A stretch of 64,000 bases of DNA from Micropterus salmoides (lineage: Eukaryota; Chordata; Actinopteri; Centrarchiformes; Centrarchidae). The position numbers and the translations under genes are program-made. Below are positions 1 through 11,900 of this stretch, piece by piece. The first letter of the stretch is position 1; every line of letters starts with the position of its first letter. The notes under the pieces were generated by a model. It was not told where the DNA came from. It ran no database searches and saw only the letters and a program-made list of their open reading frames with translations. Location of the stretch: assembly GCF_014851395.1 (NCBI RefSeq), contig NW_024041373.1:930001-994000 (forward strand), read 5' to 3'.

Positions 1-335
1 TGAGAATGTGGTTACATAGACTACTTGTGTATGGTTACTTTGTGCCACTGCATACACTGTAGGTTCTCTTTGCTGGTGCATTCTGACTTCTCACAGAATG
101 GTGAAAATACATTTTACAAGGTGAACATTGAAATGCTTCATCACAGTATATTGCATACATTCTCTGAATCTAAATAATGCAGATCTATTAGACTTTTCTG
201 GCCTTTTACATTGACATTTTTGAATGGAAACCTTAGACTTCCTTCATTTAAATGTTTGTTACCATGTGAAATCAGATACAAAGTTACATGAATCTTCAAT
301 GAATTGAACTTAAGTCTCATGTTTTTCTCCTGCAG

Positions 336-3300
336 CCAAATACCCTGAAATCAAGTCGTTGATGGGTCCTGACCAGAGGCTGAAATGGATTGTGTGCATG
401 ATGGTGGTAATACAGTTTTTAGCTTTCTACCTGGTTAAAGACTTGGACTGGAAATGGGTTTTGTTTTGGACTTATGCCTTTGGCAGCTGTATCAACCACT
501 CAATGACCCTTGCTATTCACGAGATCTCCCACAACACGGCCTTTGGAAACAACAAGGCCATGTGGAACCGCTACTTTGCCATGTTTGCCAACCTACCGAT
601 CGGCCTGCCCTACTCTGCCTCCTTCAAACGCTATCACCTGGACCATCACCGCTACCTGGGCGGAGACGGTGTAGATGTAGACATCCCCACTGAGTTCGAA
701 GGCTGGTTCTTCTGTACACGCTTCCGGAAGTTCATCTGGATTATTCTGCAGCCGCTGTTCTATGCCATCCGGCCTCTCTGCATCAACCCCAAACCCATCA
801 CTCAGCTGGAGTTGGCCAACGTGGCTGTCCAGCTCACCTTTGACATCCTGCTCTACTGGCTGTGGGGGGCCAAGCCTGTGGTCTACATGCTTGCTGGCTC
901 CATGCTGGGGATGGGCTTGCACCCCATCTCTGGTCACTTCATAGCTGAGCACTACATGTTCCTCAAGGGCCACGAGACCTACTCCTACTACGGCTCCCTC
1001 AACCTGCTCACCTTCAACGTGGGCTACCACAACGAGCACCACGACTTTCCCAGCATCCCAGGATGCAGGCTGCCCATGGTTAGTACTGATCTGTGGAGAT
1101 AATTTGTTTCAATCAGGCGCACTGTCTGCCGCGTTTCCATGAGGATAGAAAGGAAGAAATAATTTGGGTGTAGACAAATCTGTCTAAAAAGGCAGCTTAA
1201 TTAAATCCCCTGACAAACACGGGATCTGCAACCACGTTACTGGGTGAGAATGGTGGCTTTTGATTTTCACTCTACAACTGTTGAATGATCTCACTGTCTC
1301 ATGGTATAATATAGTGGTCATACTATATCCTAATTTTTGACTTATCTCTTGAATACCTCTTTGGGTTAACTTATCAAACCAGTTTGGATAGTGAAGTTAG
1401 TTAATCATTAGTTAGGAATGTTCACAGTATGCAAAGTTCATGACACTGCATTAAAAGCAAGACAACTCATAAGGATGTTAGGTTCTGATTTCACATAGTG
1501 GGTCCATTTTCCTTTTTGCTCTTTTTGTTGTAGATAAGTGTTGTGAACAGTACTAGGTTCTTATAATCTGGTTCTGTAGGACTGTAAAGGTACACTCCAC
1601 TGATTATTAGATTAGATTCAATTTAGCCATTTCACAGATTAAGCACCAATATAGCAAACTGCAGTTCAGCATCTAACCAAAAAGGGATAAATGGTAGCAG
1701 GGTGCATGTAGATTAGTAATGAAATAGTAACCCGCTTGCAGTCTACCGTTCTCTGCAGCCTTGGCTGAGATTAATGTTAACATTGCATGCTAAGCTTTAG
1801 GGGTGGGAATCACCAGAGGTCCCACAATATGATATTATCATGATACGATATTATTGCTATTTTAAACATATTGTGATGTATTGAAATTTATTACCTTTTT
1901 TCCAACTTCAGATTGTGTTTCCAGAGGAAAACTTATTTTTCTAGTGGACTGAAAAAGTATTTTTATTATTAAAGTACCAAAAAGTAAAATTCGCATGTAC
2001 AATTTATATAATAAATTGCCGTCCGTGTATCGATACAGTATTGCTACGGAAAATATCGTGATACATTTTCAAAAAACACCATATCTTTCTCATACTGCAC
2101 ATTGCTGCAGCTCCTCTTTTCACCCTGTGTGTTGGACGCTCCGCTCTTGAGCTACAGAGTGATGCATCTTACTTGTACAAAATCTTTGTTGGGAGTTGCA
2201 CATGTGCAGTTCCCAGGTAAGGACTACTAGCCAATCAGAAGCAGAGAAGGGCGGGTCGTAAGAAACAAGGTAGTGTGATCCAAATCAAAGCCGCTTCAGA
2301 CTGAGACCGTAACCTAGCAGATGGTGTAAGTTACCCACAAGTCCACATCATCATTGTTCCACATCTTACCATCAGGACTAAACGCTGAACTGTTGCCGGT
2401 GTTCTGACGATCTTTGCTGCCTTGCTGAAAAATGCTACCATAGTGAAAAATCGATAGACTGACTCTGCTCGGCCCTGCTCCGTTTTCCATTGCAGACAGT
2501 ACCCAGAGATAGTACGTAGCTTGTTGTCATAGCGACATCGCACACAACTGCCGTGACGTAATATTCAATGCGACACACACCAGCGATCCACACAGCTTTC
2601 TGTTTTTTAAGTTAAAACGTTTCAACATTCCTCAGAATGTAAAGACAGATAAGCGGTATGAAAAGCTTCCAGCTGTGTTTTCCTCTGCCGTTGTTGCTGC
2701 AGCGGTCTGTGTGACGGCGGGAGCAGAGGGCTCTGTGAGCGGGCGGCTGGCCGGCCTCACACGCTCCTCCCGCGGATCACAGCAGGCTTCCCCTGCAGAG
2801 GTGAGGTGATATGAAAAAAAAGTACCTGGAAGCAGATACAGATGCAAAATTTCTACAATGGAAACCCAAACAAAGGCGAGTCGAGCCAAAGGGCCTCCGC
2901 TCAGACTAGCTTGGTTTGAGGGCGTGCCTGACCCCGCTAGCCGCTTGGCAAGCTTTATGACGCGTTTTCATTATGACATCACAAGTAAAGGAAGTAAAGG
3001 GCTGGACTACAAACCAGCTGTTTTCAAGCGGTGCAGAGCAGAGTTTTCTGTGGGAGATGGGAACTCCCTTTGGGCTTTTTCACTTTGCAAACCTGTTACA
3101 TGCACAAAAAAGAGATATAACTCAATAAAGGAGAGGGAAAAAGCCAAAAAGCAGAATACCACCTCTTTAAGTGATCCACTGTTTAGTGTCATTTAGTGTT
3201 TGTCATGTTATGACCATAAAGAAAAGTTTAAAACCAAAGTTCCTTCAATTTTCACTCAGGAGCAAAAATCAGACTTTGAACTTGAAAGAAATGATGATTT

Positions 3301-5070
3301 AACATTTATCGTGATAATTATTGATATCAAATGATATGAAATCTTTTATCGTGATAACATTTTTGGCCATATCGTCAAGCCCTACGTTGATCCAGAGTGT
3401 GCCATACAGCAATGACATAAAATTTCTCATCACTGCAACTATGCCCTATGGTTAACATGCCTAATTATTCACAGACACAAGTCACTAAATGTGTCACAAA
3501 AACTTAATACAGGATGAAAGCACAGTAAAGGTAAGTATGGTACATGATTTAAAACGACCTGGAATAATGTTTTCTTATGTTTGCCTGGCAAACATTACAT
3601 TAGAGCAGAAAGTGAAACCTTGGGCCGTGAAGATAAGACACACTATAAAACAACAATTGTTTACTGACCTGTGAGCTTTAGCAGCCAGTGTGAGGCTATA
3701 ACAAGGGTCAGACTCAGAGACTAGTTCATTCCCACAGACACAAGACTGAAACAGCATGAGGTTTTATTAGTGGGAATTATTTTCTAACGTACAGTACATA
3801 CATTTGGTAAATGTGATTAGTTGTGAAGTAGTTGAATAAGTCGCTCATTATTCATGTATTATTGGAAATGTTTTTCTCCATAGACCGTATGTTGAATTGT
3901 CTACTTGCCTGTAGACAGATGTCACGTGTTTGCATTATCAGCCCAGCTGATAGCAGTTCTTTGGAAGTGGACCAGCTGATCACTGTCCCATATCCCCATT
4001 ACATAGTCCTTTTCAGTATCCTTGAATTATTAGGAAGTGACTGCCCTGATAAAGAAATATAAAGCTATAAAACAAATCACATTCTACCAAAATTGATACA
4101 TTTGGCGATAAAGAATTATACAAGTAAAAGGGTTTTACAGGAGTAGGGTTACAAAACCAGTTAGATTTTTTTTTTTACATTTGCTAATAACAGGCTTTAT
4201 CAGCTCTCCCCACACCAGCAGCACCCAACCCAGCTGCTTCACACGTGTGGAAGCAAAAGTGAAAGCATTTAGACTCCGTTCACACTGCAGGCCTTAATGC
4301 TCAATTCCGATTTAATATCCAGATCCATTTTTTTGATTGACTGTTCACATTATATTTTAAAAGGGGCCCATATCAGACTCCAGTGTGAACTGGCCACGGC
4401 CTGAAGGTGACCTGCATTGCCAAAAGAATAATACAACGTCACACGCTGACGTACGGAAGTAAACATGTAGGCCGCAGAGGTTAGCACATGCGTGCTAATT
4501 AACCCTCCCAATTTTCACAGAAGACTCCCATTTTTCATTGCCCTCTCCCAGTTTCCCCCTAGGGTCACAATTATCCCGACTTATGACAAACTGTTCACAA
4601 CTTTGTCCTTTTCATTGCTTTCATTACAGTTTCTGTTGCTGTACAACACGTATAAGCCCTACAACTCTCTCTATACTTTTTCTGCCTGGACAAGTAGCAT
4701 GCACGTAACTCAAAGTGGCTCTAGAGGGACTTCAGAGTCACATGAATTTCAATCTGATAGTCCAGACTGAGGTCGCATTTAAAAAAATCTGATTTGGGTC
4801 ACTTGGACCTGCAGTCTGAACGCAGCCTCACAGGCTGTGTAAACTATAAAGGGCTCTTTCAAATCTAAAATGTCACCTTGAGGCAGCACTCAGCAGTGTT
4901 TCTTGTATCTTCTTGGTTTGCAGGTGAAGAAAATAGCTGCAGAGTATTATGATGACCTGCCTCAGTACACATCGTGGGTGAAAGTCCTGTACGACTTCAT
5001 CATGGATGACACACTCAGCCCGTACTCTCGAGTCAAGAGGAAGCTGAAGGGAGAAGTCAAACAGGAGTAA
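336..5070 (+). CDS. degs1: Sphingolipid delta(4)-desaturase DEGS1 (5' end outside window)
   Basis: Converts dihydroceramide to ceramide by introducing the 4,5-trans double bond; a membrane di-iron enzyme of the endoplasmic reticulum. Two exons are seen: 336-1078 (acceptor tgcag before 336, donor gttagt) and 4924-5070 (stop TAA 5068-5070). They join in phase and give about 295 residues. The family has about 323, so a first coding exon of roughly 28 residues lies to the left. All three histidine boxes are intact: HEISH, HLDHH and HNEHH; adding about 28 residues puts them near 89-93, 128-132 and 259-263, as in the family. Several hydrophobic segments lie between them. The C-terminus ends KGEVKQE. 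Synteny with nvl favours DEGS1 over DEGS2. The 3.8-kb last intron is filled with repeats. Confidence 0.95.
1800..2080. repeat. Fish-type dispersed DNA-transposon fragment (GATATTATC-rich)
   Basis: Begins with gggtgggaatcaccagagg and carries repeated variants of acgatattatcatgatac, a pattern frequent in teleost interspersed repeats. A related end (ttatcgtgataacatttttgg then catatcgtcaagccct) lies at 3,310-3,385, so the two pieces may be the ends of one element into which the DNA between was inserted. The family assignment comes from memory of fish repeats and was not searched. Confidence 0.45.
2880..3170 (-). mobile_element. Truncated copy of a TTAA-flanked (piggyBac-type) MITE
   Basis: Read on the minus strand, it starts with TTAA then AGAGGTGGTATTCTGCT and follows the first ~165 bases of the complete element at 54,532-54,908 closely, including the central tract with gggagttc and aaaactctgctctg. 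The TTAA is at 3,167-3,170. The opposite inverted repeat is missing, so this copy is truncated or fused to other repeat DNA to its left. Confidence 0.7.
4271..4830. mobile_element. hAT-like non-autonomous element in degs1 intron
   Basis: The left end reads agactccgttcacactgcagg. The reverse complement of the right end reads gaggctgcgttcagactgcagg, giving imperfect terminal inverted repeats of about 20 bases bounding about 560 bp. The interior has no transposase. The 'ttcacactgcagg' ends recall common fish hAT-derived elements; the superfamily is inferred, not shown, because I could not confirm an 8-bp target duplication. Confidence 0.5.
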
Positions 5071-5904
5071 CTTCCCCAAAAGCTGCTCTGGAACAAAGCT
5101 GCAGTGTCCGCTATGACAGCAGCACGGCCCACCATCCTATAAACCTAACTGCTTCTGCATACTAATATATATAGCATGTAAAGTAAGGGTGGAGGTTGTG
5201 TATTTGTGCTTTTTTTCCACACAAAGAGAAAATGTTTTCATTTATTTGTTATCCAAGTCAGAAAAACCGAGCCAAGCGATGTTAGAGTGAAAATATTTGT
5301 TTGGAGATTGTTAGACTGGCTGCTCAAAGACTCTGGCTTCGATCAAACAAACAGTTTTATTTCAATTTTAAATATACAAATTTTTTGTTCTGTATGTATT
5401 GTTAGAGTATTTAATGGATTGCAATGAAATGTGGTAGACATTCATTTCCCCCTAATTTGACCTTGATGCTCTCTCTCTCTTTCTGCCCTTACCACCTTCA
5501 CCACCTTCAGTCCCCCCCACCTCAATTTGTGTGTCTCGTGCCTTATGAAAACGTGGCCTTACAAAGACCTTGTACTAGAAAAATTCACAAGTTCCTAAAC
5601 GTTCTCTTCCTGCTCATTACTCACTACCTTACTGTAGTAAACCCTCTGCTTGCCACTTACCAGCAGCTTGCATTAGTCAGTCGATTGTTGTAATTTGCTT
5701 CAGGCCTAACTATAGACCTGTCTACAATGTGTGCACCCAGCCCCAGAAATTAGCCATGAAGATAGCTACAAATACGCCTACACAGACTATTGTTGCACCA
5801 TCTACTCCTGAATGGTTTTGGTCGGCAGCATCACCTGTCAAAATTGTCAGAACTGGCCTTCCTGTAAGTGTAATGTCATGTCCTCTGAAGTGAGGTAGGG
5901 GGGT

Positions 5905-6064
<160 letters not shown>

Positions 6065-6376
6065 AGGTGTTGACCACAGTTGAACTCTGAGTGAATCTGC
6101 TCATTATTAAGATCCCTCTCTGACCCTTTTTTTTAAACTGCCAACATATTATACAACCTGGTATATGCTTATAAACAAACTGAGTGTAACACTGAACAGT
6201 CAGTTTGAGGTTGTGTTGTATGTGAGATGAAAGTGTGTTCAGTGTTAGTGCCTCTGTTTTCACTTCCAGGTGTGTGGTCTGAATTTCACTTATCACTTTT
6301 TTCACTTTAATGACAAACTGTCAACAATTGACTTCCTCTAGGCTGCACAGGCAGCACTGTACAGACATATTTAGAC

Positions 6377-6922
6377 CAGGAGCCTCAAACTGAAATTACC
6401 TGGGGCCATTTTGTGGTTGACCAGGGGGCCACTCGAAGACTCTTGAATTTTAATTGGTGGGAAAAAAATATAACTATGTGCAGTCTGAGGCTGAACAAGC
6501 CATTTTTGCCCTCCTCTCCCTCACGCTGTTCTGCCTGTTTTGTATGATGATGCTGAGTGAGGTTGTATCTCTGGAGAATGACCGCTTCCTCCTTACCACC
6601 AGCGACAGGAAGCAGTCACGTTAAACACCGTGGCAAAAGAATCCGTTGGCCACCTCTCTGTTTGGGTGAGAAACACGTTTTGATGTCAGGTGGCTGCAGT
6701 AAATCAGAGTGCTGTTGGTCTGATCCACTGTGTTATGTTGCTCAGTTACGTGCAGCTTGTTAAATGTGAAATAATAGAACATAACATTGTTAAAGAAAAG
6801 TAACGATACTTAAAAATGACAAAAATACACAATTTGTTTGTTGGCCAGATGTGACAATAAATTCAAAACGTGGGGAACCTAATGAAATGATCTGGCCCCC
6901 CGGCCACTGTTTGAGGCACCTG
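6377..6922. mobile_element. hAT-like non-autonomous DNA transposon
   Basis: Terminal inverted repeats caggagcctcaaac (6,377-6,390) and gtttgaggcacctg (6,909-6,922) match at 13 of 14 bases, with subterminal ggggcca / ggccccc. The 'cctcaaac...ggggcc' ends are typical of vertebrate hAT-derived repeats. The interior (546 bp in all) has no transposase coding. Flanking 8-mers do not match well, so the copy is old or the target site has decayed. Confidence 0.65.
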
Positions 6923-7164
6923 ATAGATGTTAATGTTGGAAGAATTTACAGAACATGTAGAACATTTGAATAAATAAAACATGAAAATTCTAAATGATTA
7001 CAAAATGTGTGTTATTTTGGGGGAAGGGTGCATTTTCGGGAGTTGGACCACATTTTCCATTTAATAGCTGTGTGGCGCTTTCATGTGATCGTTTTCGTTT
7101 GCGTTCAGCCGCCCATTCCACACCTGCGCAGTGTGTACCACAATCGCTCTCGCGCATAGTACGT

Positions 7165-7730
7165 AACGTGTTGGGCAGTAATATTGTAATATTAGTTTCC
7201 CCAGTAAAGAATAGTGTGACAGATTACTATTTCCAAAACAGTAATGTTACTAATCACATTAAGGCTGCCCTACTGAACGCACCATCCCTGACGTGAATGC
7301 GCGACCGCGCTGCAGCTCAGCGGCACCGGACCTTATCAGCTATTAGCCAAAAAGGAAGACGGAGAAAAGAGAGGTATTTTCGACAGCTTTAAGTTACGTT
7401 GTTGCCATTATTGTGTCACAGTCTAAGATGCAAAGAACATTGTCGTCCGTTGTAAACTGTGTGCGACCGGCAAAAAGCTTTTAACCGCGAACCATTTTAT
7501 AGTGACTTAGGCTAATTGAAGCATCAGCTAAAGCAACATGAAACTCAGAAAGAAACTCCGGCCGCTGCTGCCAGTGATGCTTGGACTCATCAGGAGAGAG
7601 TGGCGTTATATCCCAGTACCCAGTAATAAGCAGGCCAGAGTAACTAATATTACTTTTTTAAGGAGTAACCTATATGCTAAGTAACTAGGTAATAGCTAGA
7701 GTACTAACTAGTGTAACTTGCCCAACACTG
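7165..7730. mobile_element. Inverted-repeat element with TGTTGGGCA/TGCCCAACA ends
   Basis: The left end contains gtgttgggcagtaat and the right end acttgcccaacactg, with AGTAACTA-type subterminal repeats (gtaatattagt, taactaggtaa, actaactagtg). This is the usual look of a large fish non-autonomous DNA-transposon family. The interior has a GC-richer unique stretch and no transposase reading frame. Confidence 0.6.
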
Positions 7731-8783
7731 AGTTGACAATAAGGATTGGATGAAGTGGGTATGATGATAAAGCCTGTATACACTTTGCTGTATGAATGGT
7801 TGCTTTTTAAGCCTTTATGTTCTTGTGTTAAAGGTTTTAGCAAGTTATAAATTAATTTCTTGTACCCGCGGGGTCGCTCTGCGCTCCTCATCAACAGACA
7901 GGCAAACAAGCGCTCCGCGAGGTAACCATGGAAACGGCTTGTGTAACTTGCGAGATCCTGTGAAACTGTCGCGGTCGTGGTCGTCTCACGCACACGCCCG
8001 CCCGCTGCCAGACTTGAAATGTAAAAACTTTTTCCTAAGTTTATCAATAGACAGAGACTGATGTGGCTGTTTGATCTGAGTTTCCTGAATAATGTAACTT
8101 TCTTTAACAGTCAGGCCACCAGGTCTTAAACGCCGGCAGTTTTACCGGGGTGTTGCGGGTCTCAGTATATTTTCCTGCTTTTTTGCCCTTTGCCAATCAC
8201 ATGCCTGTTACTTTTGTTTATATAAGCATAGCAACATGTACAAATTGAACATAGTAGAAATGATACTGAATCTAACGCAAGCCTCCCAACCGGAAAACCT
8301 GCAAAACTGAAATAAAATAAAAAAAGAATCAGATAAACAAAAGCACTGATAGAACAAGAGGTTCTATCTTTTTAATTAGGAGAACACAATTAACTTCAAA
8401 TAGGGAGCTGCATTTCTTAGTTGTCACTATTAGGAAAAGATAGTTAAACACTCAAACAAGTTATATTTTAAATATTTAAGCCCTATATTTATTCAAACTG
8501 ATTAATCCATTATCTAAATAGTTGGTGATTAATAGTTCACAACTAATTGATTAAATGTTGCAGCTCACACACCGACCCACCCCCACCCCCCAGTGAGCCA
8601 TGGGAGCTGCATAATGCAGTGAGTATATACACGACAGCTACCAGGAGCATGTGCATAGGAACAGAGGTTAAATGGAAAAGAGTTTACTGAGCTCGGGGCG
8701 GGTTCAGAGGCAGGCCTGGTAGCAGAGCAATAAATAAATGTTTTATCGCAGCACAGGTTGGTCTTTGGTTTCTACAAACAACT

Positions 8784-8789
8784 TTTATT
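8784..8789 (-). promoter_or_regulatory. Candidate poly(A) signal of nvl
   Basis: AATAAA on the minus strand, 118 bases past the nvl stop codon (8,907-8,909). It is the first canonical hexamer downstream, so it is the likely cleavage signal. Confidence 0.6.
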
Positions 8790-8906
8790 ATAAAAGCAGA
8801 TTCAACCATAATACATCTGTATACATACATGACAGAATGATTCATTAAACAAGTCAGTGTACAAGTTGAACTGTTGCTGGTGATGTTGGTGGTTCTGGGA
8901 TGGAAC

Positions 8907-11900
8907 TTATCTGCTGAGGGAGTCTCTGAGCTGCTCGTACATCCTCTGGTCCTGCACAGGGAACACACATACCGGCACAGTCTCTGATTAGGTCTCTATC
9001 TGACACAGACTGGCCAGTGTAAAATAAAAATGAGCAGTAAGTTTGGATCATTCACCTTGTGATAAATAAATCTGAGGCCATTAGGTAGGCCCTTACCTTT
9101 TTGGACACAGATGGACGGACTTTCTTGAAGGCATCATCAAAGTTCTGTTTGTTCACTCTCATGTCAGTGACAGAGCCAGAGCAGTATGTGTGACCTGTGT
9201 GTAACACCTCAGCATGAGACACGTTCCTGCTTGGTATATGCTGCATTCTGTCAAGTGAAAGTTACTGTAGTTGTCATGTTCCAACTTATCTAGGGAGGAA
9301 ACACACCATCTATTCTAAATCCAACTGGATGTCAATGCAAAGAAGCTAACTGTAGGTGCTGTGATCCCTCTTTAGTTTAGGGAGTCTGGCTGCAGGATTC
9401 TGGATTAGTTGAAGACATGAGGCCTTTGCTCCTATGGTTAGCTAACACAGAGTTACAAGAAAAAGAAAAGCACATAACTTTCACAAGTCAGACCATGATA
9501 AAAATGACTTAATTTGTGAAGAAATTCTAAGGTCTGCAGTCTTCAAGTGGGTTGTCTTTTTTCCTTTTTTTGATCTGGGACTTGTCTAGACTGTGGTCTC
9601 TACAGAGTTTAGTTGCCTGGGCGGCCCAGTGTTGCAGACTGGAGAGGTTGCTCTGCAGTCAGTCCCAAACAGACCCAGAATTTTTTAATATCACATTCAC
9701 TGTTCTGCGTTGCCGTAAAACAATTTTATATCGTGTTTTTCTGTTCACGTAACAACCAAACATGTCTGACTTTCACAGTCAGCTTGTGACATTGTGCAGG
9801 AATATTTTGTTTCTAATTTTAGATTTTTTTTTCCTCAGTTGTTACACATGTAAAACTTAATCCAGAGGACGGCCCTGATTGTCGTTATATCACAATTGCC
9901 TCTGTTTACTATGAATAAAAAGAAGACAATAAGATGAAGAAAACTGGATAAGTGCTGTTGTTTTAGTCTTGACTCGTGGACCAGCTCTTGTAACTGCTTT
10001 AGACTTACAGAAAGTGGTCTTGACTACTTGCTAAAAACAGGATAACATGAAAATCAAACATAAAGATCAGAGTTGAAGGTTAACATTTCTGGCAATATGT
10101 TTAATGGAAGCCCCCCCCCACCCCAAGCAGGCTGTTAATGCACTAATGTACATCATTTCTGCTCCCACATGTCAAACAGAATGCAGCCAGAACTCAACAG
10201 TAAAGTGAAACCATGAGAATCTTTGCAGTCACTACTTGCAGTCCCATATGATATTACAGTTCCACCTTTAACTACTGAATACTCTACATGTGTGCAGAGG
10301 TAGGAGTTACCGGAAAAAGAAGCTGGGGAATGCTGAGACTTCAGGTAGGCCCTCAGAGCATTAATAGATGCTTCCCTCACTAACGCAGTCAGGTCAGCTC
10401 CACTGGATAAACAAACAAACACACTTATTTGATTTAATCTGGATCACATTTCATTCTGCTCATTGTTGAAGAATTATTGTGAGTCAGGTTCAGGTGTGAA
10501 GACATTTCAGAGGCTGATGAAGACATAGCACAGCATGGTTTACTGAGCCCGGCTGAGGAGATCCAGTGCCAGCACACAACATGTGAACACACTGAATGCA
10601 GATTCCCAGAGCGCACGGATACCTGCTAGCCTGACACCTGAGCTACTGTCTCTAACTAATCAGTCTAACTGTTGTCTCCCTAACGAGGACAGTTACATGA
10701 GAGAAATAACTAGAGCTGGAACCTTACACTTGTAAGGTCAGCTAATGACTTCAAGCTGCCTTTCACTGTTACACCAATTAAGCCCCCTAAGAATATTCTT
10801 TAACATTCATCAGATTTATGGATCAGTGCTTCTACATATAGTCAGCAAGAAAACTGACACTGCAGCTTAAGAAAAAACCTCAGCCGCTGTTTAAAGCCAG
10901 CTCATTTGTCAGACTAAAAGCAAGGGGAACAGTATGGATATATTCAGCAGGTGCCTGAGGACTGCTGGTGTTTTCAACTGGGACTTACGTGAAGCAATCA
11001 CAGCGCTCGTCGAAGGCGATCTCTTCCAGAGAGACATCCTGCTCCAGCTGAGGTTTGGTTCCCCCCTACAACATATGAATCTCGAGTCACTTGAGAACAT
11101 CAACTGCTATTTCATCTGGGTGCATCTCTGTGATGGTCTGAGACGTGCTTAGCCTAGCTTAGCACAAAGACTAGCAGGGGGAACTAGTGAAGAAGCTATG
11201 CCTTTACATTTCCCAGGAACACAGGTTTGCTGGATCTTAAAGATGGTCGCACTGTTTCAGAACGGACCACCAGGTGACGTGCCGAAGAAACAGTTTGTGG
11301 TTGGACATTACGAATGTCACTCAAAAGACCTTTTCTGTCTCACAAAGACATTAAAGATGATTACAGAACATACTTGATGCTGACGGTCAGAAATCTTGCT
11401 CAGGGATCAGTTACCTGAGGAGAAAAGGAGGTCTTTCTCAGATTTACCCCAAGAATTACGTTGTAGCTAGCTACCTGCAGAGGCAATCTACTGGACCAAT
11501 TCCAAAATGATGGATGATAGATTTTAAAAATCATCTGGAGGAACTTGAGGAACACTAAAAAACTTTCAGGATCTTTCAGGATCTTTCAGGAAACCAACAT
11601 GAATTAACACAGCAGGACTTTTTTTTAAGGTTTTGAGACATTACATTGAGAAAATAATAATAAAAAGGAAGACTTAGATAAAACGGACTCAGGCATTTTG
11701 AAGGTCTTCTTACTGGGGTATAAATCAGATCCAGGTCATAGAAATGTATTAAAGTTGTAAAATGGGAAAAGGAAGGACATTTTATATTACAAGTGGCAGA
11801 ATGGGAAAAATAAAACAGCCATGGAAAATAGAAACATCTGAGGATGAACAATATCCTAAGGTTGTTTTAAAGACTGGCACATAAGACATTTCTAGGGCAG

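Larger units (their letters stand above)
1079..4923 (+). other. Last intron of degs1, repeat-rich
   Basis: A 3,845-base intron with canonical gttagt...gcag ends. It holds at least three repeat fragments described separately (about 1,800-2,080, 2,880-3,170 and 4,271-4,830). Between them is AT-rich unique-looking DNA with no convincing exon; open frames such as 2,632-2,889 and 2,858-3,196 fall on repeats and resemble no family I know. Confidence 0.7.
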